NCBI GenBank assembly: GCA_022457065.1 | Contig: JAJGBQ010000006.1 | Span: 620,001-684,000 of the forward strand | Source: Curvularia sp. ZM96 | Taxonomy: Eukaryota; Ascomycota; Dothideomycetes; Pleosporales; Pleosporaceae | Direction of reading: 5' to 3' | DNA: 64,000 nt | In this document: positions 58,860-64,000 of the stretch, in pieces | Layout of the letters: each line of letters starts with the position of its first letter | How positions within the stretch are numbered: position 1 is the first letter of the stretch | The notes under the pieces: model-generated | The model's database searches: none | Told to the model about the DNA's origin: nothing | What the model saw: only the letters and a program-made list of their open reading frames with translations | Position numbers and translations under genes: made by a program

Positions 58860-60107
58860 CTACCTCTTTTCCGTAACCGTCTGCCCCTTTGCCTTTGCAA
58901 AATTTGCACTGCGCTCATGCGCGGGATTATGCGAGTAGAACTCATCCACAATGGGGTGAATCATAACTGTTTGTTTCGAGATTGTGAGGGTACTGTTCGT
59001 TGGCACCGTGACCCAGTTATCTATCCAAAAGAAAACCGTCAGTTAAATACAATTCCGTGACAAGATCCGGAAAGAGGAAGGGGAGAAGGTTACATACCAC
59101 GTTCAAAAGTCAGTGGCTCACTAGCTACGAGAACGATATCAGATCCTTTATCTCTCCGCTCCATGACGTAGTTTCTCTCTCTTTCCTCATCGTCATTGTC
59201 GCGGTGGCCGTCATCGCTGGTAGGATGCGCAAGTTCCTTCCAGCTCGTGCCACTGCTGAAGAACAAGCTCGCCGCCTCGTCCGTCCTCGAGCTCACATAG
59301 CGCGAGCAAACCACACTAACGCCATCTGTGACTGCGAAATTAAGTAGACTCCTGCTATCTTCCTCGCCAACCCCCTGCTCGCTCACCACCTCCTTGATCA
59401 GCGCGTTGATCCGCTCAATAGTCTTAAGCAGCGCTTTGCGAAGCACAGAGTGTCCGAAGCCGACCCCAGGTTCAACTTCCTTATCTGGTGAGAAGCCAGA
59501 TTTGTTCAGGCAATCGAGGAACATGGCGAAGGCCCACTCGCTGTCTGTAGATCCGCCAACGACGTTGAACCACTTTTCGTCGAGGCTCATGGCAAAGCGC
59601 CGCTTGATCTGCTTCCACGCGCCGATGCCGCCGTTGTGCATGAACATGATGCTTTTGTAGCTGAAGGGGTGGCAGTTGCTATCGCTGAGGTTGCCCTCAG
59701 TGGTGGCGCGTACATGGGCGAAGATGAGCGACGATGTGGTTTTGGAGGCGATGCGCGAGAGGTTGATGCAGTTCCACGCCGGAATCGTAGATGTGAAGAC
59801 GCACGGTGTAGGGCCCAAAGAAGGCGAAGTGTAGTATCCAATGCCGAAACCGTCGCCATTGTGTGGACGTCGCCGGTCCTGGGATGGGGATGGTGGTGTT
59901 AGCGGCGAGACGGATAGTGCCCGGGGGAAATGCAACAGGGACGTACGAGGCGTAGGCGCGAATCGAACGACTGGGTAAGAATAGAATGTGTAGGGTTTAG
60001 AATGAGTTCCGAGAGAAGGATATCATCCTTGCCCTTGTAGACCTGTTGGGTGTTTAGTTTAGAGACTTGTACGTGTCGTGTGACTGGCATACCATGAATC
60101 TGCACAT
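58860..60107 (-). CDS. DUG3: Dug3-like class II glutamine amidotransferase
   Basis: Four exons, 60107-60093 (15 nt), 60042-59947, 59878-59098 and 59020-58860, giving 350 aa (yeast Dug3 is 357). It is an N-terminal-nucleophile amidotransferase. The start MCRFM puts Cys2 at the N-terminus after Met removal, and the entire catalytic residue sits in a five-codon first exon. Signature segments: VYKGKDDILLSELI, SFDSRLRL, NGDGFGIGYY, FAHVRATTEGN, NCHPF, FMHNGGI and GSTDSEWAFA. In yeast Dug3 acts with Dug2 to hydrolyse glutathione in the cytosol, giving Glu and Cys-Gly that the Dug1 peptidase splits. The last exon ends VTEKR. Confidence 0.92.
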
Positions 60108-61005
60108 GGCGGGCGTTTATGCGGTTTGCTCAAACTGGATTGTATTGTGACTAGGTGCGCAAAAGCGAAGGCTAGGAACGAGATCTAGACAGCGATTGTA
60201 TGGTGGACAGTGGTGCGCTGGCTGTGACACTCAGGGCGGTGTGTCCGCTATGATTGCGCTATCGGCACAGGGCATTGGGCAAGGCATTATTGGAGCTCAC
60301 TCGTATTTGCAAAGAGTATAGGCAAGAGAACTGGACATTGAGGGCCAAGACATCAACCCGACGACATATGATACTACAGATGGATGCAAGCTGAGAGAGG
60401 AAAGGCTCACGGCTCAAGCGCGTCACTGGGCGCGCATGAATGTGTGCGGGCGGGTGGGGGTTGCTCACTCACCCCAGGGTTCCCCCAATGACGCACGTTG
60501 GGTTCCCCGAGTCAGCGAGCGGGCCAATCACCGTAAAGTACTTTCAGAATGGATTGAGGATGATAATTCAGCTATCTGGCCCAGCGCGACTGAACTGAGA
60601 ATATATTTCGCCCTCGCACCCGGATGTGTAGAGCACCTGTTCCAGAGCAGACCGCCCGGTCCAAATCGCTAGACAAATACACAACGCCGGGGATATGATG
60701 CGGATAACGAACATGGGAGGGTTACAAGACGGTGTATCTTTGAGGCTTCATAGAAATCATGGCGAAGTGGAGGCTGGTAAAACATGGCGACATTTGCAAG
60801 GGAAAAAAACAAAGTCCTCGCAATCATGGCTCTCACCTGGATCATGAATCATATCATGTATGATTTTGCCAAATTCATCCAGGGCACTGCAGGCACCTCT
60901 AGACGTCCTCGTGGTGGCTGCCTAGGGTGGTGGAGGGAGTCGCTGCGTGGGCAATCCAAGCAGCGACTCGATAGCATCGCGACGAGTCGCGAACCCAGTG
61001 TCCGC
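60108..61005. other. Intergenic region, 0.9 kb
   Basis: DUG3 promoter and importin-alpha 3' region. Short ORFs only, with no family signal. Confidence 0.5.
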
Positions 61006-62819
61006 TTACATGTCCATCGAGTCGCCTCCGTTGGCAAAGTTGAAGTTCTGTTGTTGCTGCTGGCCGCCAGCACCGAAGCCGAAGTGACCCTCCTGGTTGA
61101 CCTGAGGTCCCGCCTCGCCCATGTTCTCTGCCTCGCCCTCCTCATCCGAGAAGTACTTCTCGATGATGTTGTATGCCTTCATGTAAATCTCCTCGTTGGC
61201 GTTGTTCTGGCACTCGTGGATCTTCTCCATGCCGCCAACCTCCTCGATGAAGAGAGCGTAGCGGTTGATGGGTTCGCCACCAGCACCACCCTCGCCGGCC
61301 TCCTTGTCCATCTCTCCGACCTTGAGAATGTTCTCTAGACCGTCAAGAGCGACTTGGATGATCTTGTTGTCGGGGCACGCGAGCAGATCGCAGAGGGGCT
61401 TGATGCAGCCACTCTGGACAAGGTAACGAATCTGAGCAGGCTTCTGCAGGCCACCGCTAGTAGCGTTGGAGATGGCCCAGCAAGCCTCCTTTCGTGTCTT
61501 GAAGTCGCCGTTCTGGAGGAGGTGGATCAGAGGAGGAATAATGTTAGCATCAATGACAGCCTGGATCTGAGTAGAGTTGCCGGCGGTGATGTTGGAGATG
61601 GTCCAGCAGGCTTCCTTGCGGATACCGTCCTTGGTGGAGCTGAGGAGGGACAGCAGAGCAGGGAGCGCGCCGCAGTTGATGATGACCTGAGTCTGGACAT
61701 CATCGCCAGTCACAATGTTGCCGACGGAGCGGAGAGCGGGGGTCTGGACGGATGTAGAGGCATGCATCAGCAGCTCTACGAGGCGGCGGGGGATGCCAGC
61801 CTCGATAACGGCCTGAATCTTATCGTTGGAGCCATCAGAGAGATAGGAGATGGCCCAGCAGGCGTCAATGAGAACCTCGTCGTCGAGGGAATAGACAAGC
61901 TTGGCGAGGACGGGAAGGGCGGGTTGGATCTGCTCGATTGTTAGGAGCTTGCGGTCATGCGGGGCAGCAAGTCGGGCAGAAAACTCACGGTTTGCCAGTC
62001 TGGCTGAGGGGTTTTGCCACGGCAGAAGTTGCTCAGGGTCCATGTGGCATTGCGCAGCATGCTCAGCTTGCGGCTGTCACCCAGCAGAGCCAGCAGCGGG
62101 CGGAGAGCACCGGCCTGCAGCACAAAGTCGCGGCATGCAGGGCTGTCACCAGCAATGTTACCCAGAGCCCAGACAGCCTGCTCCCGGACGTCTGGCTCAT
62201 GGCTGCTCAGCAACTCGACAAAGATGGGCACTGCGCCAGCCTCGATGACGACCTGTGTCTGCTGCGCTGAACCAGAGGCAATATTGGTCAAGGCCCAAGC
62301 AGCCTCGAATTGTACCAGTGTGTGCGGCGAGCGGAGGAACTCGACAAAGCGGCTCACCACGCCGGTCTCGATAACGCGCTCGATGGGTGGGTTGCGCTCC
62401 TTGGACAGAAGCTTCCGGAACTTTGTCGTGGCCTGGATCTGCTCGTCAATCTGTTCCGAGAAGACGCCCTTGACCATCTGGGGGAGTTCTTCGTTGAGCT
62501 ATCGCATTGTGTCAGCCTGGGTTCTCTCGTACGGCACAGGCCGCCGCAGGGCGAGGGGGCAAAGCAAAGCATGGTGGGGTATACGGACCTGGCTCTCGAT
62601 GTTACCGCCTTCATCGTCGCTGTCGGGGGCAGCGCCCAGCGAGGCACCGGGCTGGTCTCGTCCAGCAATACCACGGCGCTTGGCGAGGTTCTCTTCACGC
62701 TTCGCCCGGCGGATCTCGACCTGTTGCTCTTCACGGCGGCGGCGGAGTTCGTCCGGCTTGAACGCGCTCTTGGCCTTGAACGTCGTGCGACGGTGCTCGG
62801 GGATGTATTTATCGGCCAT
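61006..62819 (-). CDS. SRP1: Importin subunit alpha (karyopherin alpha)
   Basis: Three phase-0 exons, 62819-62589, 62498-61989 and 61929-61006, giving 554 aa. It is the nuclear import adaptor that binds classical NLS cargo and importin beta. The first 75 residues are the importin-beta-binding domain (MADKYIPEHRRTTFKAK, ELRRRREEQQVEIRRAKREE). Ten armadillo repeats follow with the Trp/Asn NLS-binding ladder (FEAAWALTNIASG, REQAVWALGNIAGD, RNATWTLSNFCRG, IDACWAISYLSDG, RKEACWTISNITAG, RKEACWAISNATSGG). The C-terminal tail is Gly/Gln/Asn-rich. All motifs intact. Divergent from POT1. Confidence 0.97.
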
Positions 62820-63268
62820 TTTCTGCGACGACTCGATTTGACGGACTAAGAGTTGAGTCGGAGAAGATTTGGGTGGGTCGTGTTTGTTTGCAAAAGGGAG
62901 TAAACTTTCTAACTAGAGGGGTGATTTTGAAAGCGGAAGCGGCGAAGCGGTCCTGGCGCTAGCACCGGGGCTTGGCGCGAGCCCTACGCCGCCCAAGCAA
63001 CCAAACCACTCCACTCCTACCACAACGCGTTCGTTTGTCTCGGTCGCGGCAAGGAATCGGCATTGCCACTACTTGCTCCACGGCCATTGTCCACGGCGTG
63101 TACCTAGGTAATTGATCACGCTTCCCCTCGGTCTTACTGCAAACCACCACACTTTCCCTTTCGCACACTTGCATCTACTCTTCTTGTATGGGCATACTCT
63201 TTGACTGCCTAACAGTAGTAGCACACTAACAACAGCACACTAACCGCTTTCGGCCACATCCAGCTACC
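62820..63268. promoter_or_regulatory. Divergent promoter region importin alpha/POT1 with MCB element
   Basis: 449 bp between start codons. ACGCGT at 63025-63030 matches the MluI cell-cycle box bound by MBF at G1/S. One site only, so weak evidence, but it would suit a telomere-replication gene. Confidence 0.4.
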
Positions 63269-64000
63269 ATGCAATTACCAAAAGGCTTTACCGCCATCAA
63301 GGATGCAACATCAGCCAAATCGCCGAGAGCGGGTGTCAATCTGATGGGTGTCATTACCAGCTACGACGGCCCCAAACCTTCCAAAGGATCCGACCATTTC
63401 ATTTCTTTCACTATTCAAGATGATTTCGCGTCCGGCTCTTTCGGTGGCGAGTCCAGCATCAATGGTCGGATTTTCAAGCCGTTGAACAAGTTTTCCAGAC
63501 TTTCCGGCAGCCCCGGAGATGTCCTCATTGTTCGCAAAGGCAAGCTCACTCCGTGGACTGATCGCGCGGAGTGCCTTAGCGAGAAAGACGTGACTTCCAT
63601 CACTGTGATCCCCAACAAGCAGATTCCAACCCCAGACTTCAAGGAGCCTTATCTGGGGGGGCGAGGAATGAATTGCAGCTCGACCTCCGATGCTCCGCAG
63701 CTCACTATCCCAGAGATGATGGCTGTCATAGACGTGAAACATGCTTCACGAGATTTGACCCAGCAAATAAAACAGCACGCAGAGACAATTGCGCCCAAGA
63801 GCAAACGGGACAGTTTGATCAAGGACCTGCAGATCGGAAAATTCGCTGATGTCCGGGCGCAAGTTGTAAACAAGTACCGCCATGGCATGGCAGGCCATCT
63901 GGAGCTGAAAATCACAGATTACACCGCAAATGAGGCTATGTTCTACTATGCAGACCCAGAAAAAGAGGCTAGCTTGGTCACAAATAGCCTCTGGAACGGC
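63269..64000 (+). CDS. POT1: Pot1-like telomere end-binding protein, N-terminal part
   Basis: The frame opens at ATG 63269 and runs without stop or obvious intron to the window edge (244 codons), so the gene is partial. An OB-fold of the telobox-POT1 type begins MQLPKGFTAIKDA, then VNLMGVITSYDGPKPSKGSD, HFISFTIQDD and GDVLIVRKGKL. Pot1 caps the single-stranded telomeric G-overhang in shelterin, controlling telomerase access and blocking ATR-type signalling. A second OB-fold appears to start near DLQIGKFADVRAQVVNKY. The start codon fits the family N-terminus. Confidence 0.85.
   Translation, partial: MQLPKGFTAIKDATSAKSPRAGVNLMGVITSYDGPKPSKGSDHFISFTIQDDFASGSFGGESSINGRIFKPLNKFSRLSGSPGDVLIVRKGKLTPWTDRAECLSEKDVTSITVIPNKQIPTPDFKEPYLGGRGMNCSSTSDAPQLTIPEMMAVIDVKHASRDLTQQIKQHAETIAPKSKRDSLIKDLQIGKFADVRAQVVNKYRHGMAGHLELKITDYTANEAMFYYADPEKEASLVTNSLWNG

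Noticed and set aside
1..64000. tRNA genes, rRNA, CRISPR arrays, transposons with terminal repeats
   Set aside because: Scanned for T-loop motifs such as GGTTCGAATCC, spaced repeats and long inverted termini; none found outside coding sequence.

Overview
The window is eukaryotic nuclear DNA from a filamentous ascomycete. Most genes carry short GT-AG introns (about 45-110 nt) with CTRAC-type branch points close to the acceptor. The content is typical of such fungi: an AA9 polysaccharide monooxygenase, a secreted GMC oxidoreductase, a HET-domain gene, an NCS1 permease, and fungal housekeeping genes (RRP5, CDT2, eIF2B-delta, SAF1-like, PEX4, RRP46, DUG3, importin alpha, POT1). A dothideomycete, probably of the Pleosporales, is my best guess; it is inferred from gene style and not proven. 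I saw no tRNA, rRNA, CRISPR array or intact transposon.

Layout. 22-1588 (-): single-pass membrane protein. 3181-3816 (+): Q/G/Y-rich glycine-zipper protein. 5837-7739 (+): NCS1 permease. 8946-9800 (+): AA9 LPMO. 10227-12310 (-) CDT2 and 12847-18324 (+) RRP5 are divergent. 19260-21291 (+): secreted GMC oxidoreductase. 21862-22299 (-): small secreted Cys protein. 23488-28332 (-): a 1558-residue secreted NodB-like deacetylase with five tandem beta-sandwich modules. 29460-30284 (+): nuclear-looking family protein. 31445-32701 (-) Rieske monooxygenase and 34735-37287 (+) dimethylglycine/sarcosine dehydrogenase-like flavoprotein are divergent around a 2 kb region holding a dense GATA-site cluster. 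37795-38767 (+): glyoxalase II. 39403-41030 (-) eIF2B-delta and 41546-43521 (+) SAF1-like are divergent. 44160-46226 (+): HET gene broken by one in-frame stop. 48401-49111 (+): hypothetical. 51199-51755 (-) PEX4 and 52062-52967 (+) RRP46 are divergent. 53688-55008 (-): multi-pass membrane protein. 56121-58526 (+): ADGF-type adenosine deaminase. 58860-60107 (-): DUG3. 61006-62819 (-) importin alpha and 63269-end (+) POT1 are divergent, POT1 running off the window.

Gene cooperation. Most of the window is a mosaic of unrelated housekeeping genes. Three parts look more specialised. (1) The Rieske oxygenase and the DMGDH-like enzyme could catalyse successive demethylations of glycine betaine, with a shared promoter that looks nitrogen-regulated. 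(2) The LPMO, the secreted GMC oxidase, the small secreted protein and the giant deacetylase lie within 20 kb and form a loose block of extracellular proteins. (3) The broken HET gene sits beside about 2 kb of gene-free DNA, as expected for a faster-evolving pocket.

Exon boundaries were read by eye from splice consensus, reading phase and protein family continuity. In every multi-exon model given here the summed exon length is a multiple of three. Gene symbols are given only where the family is clear.
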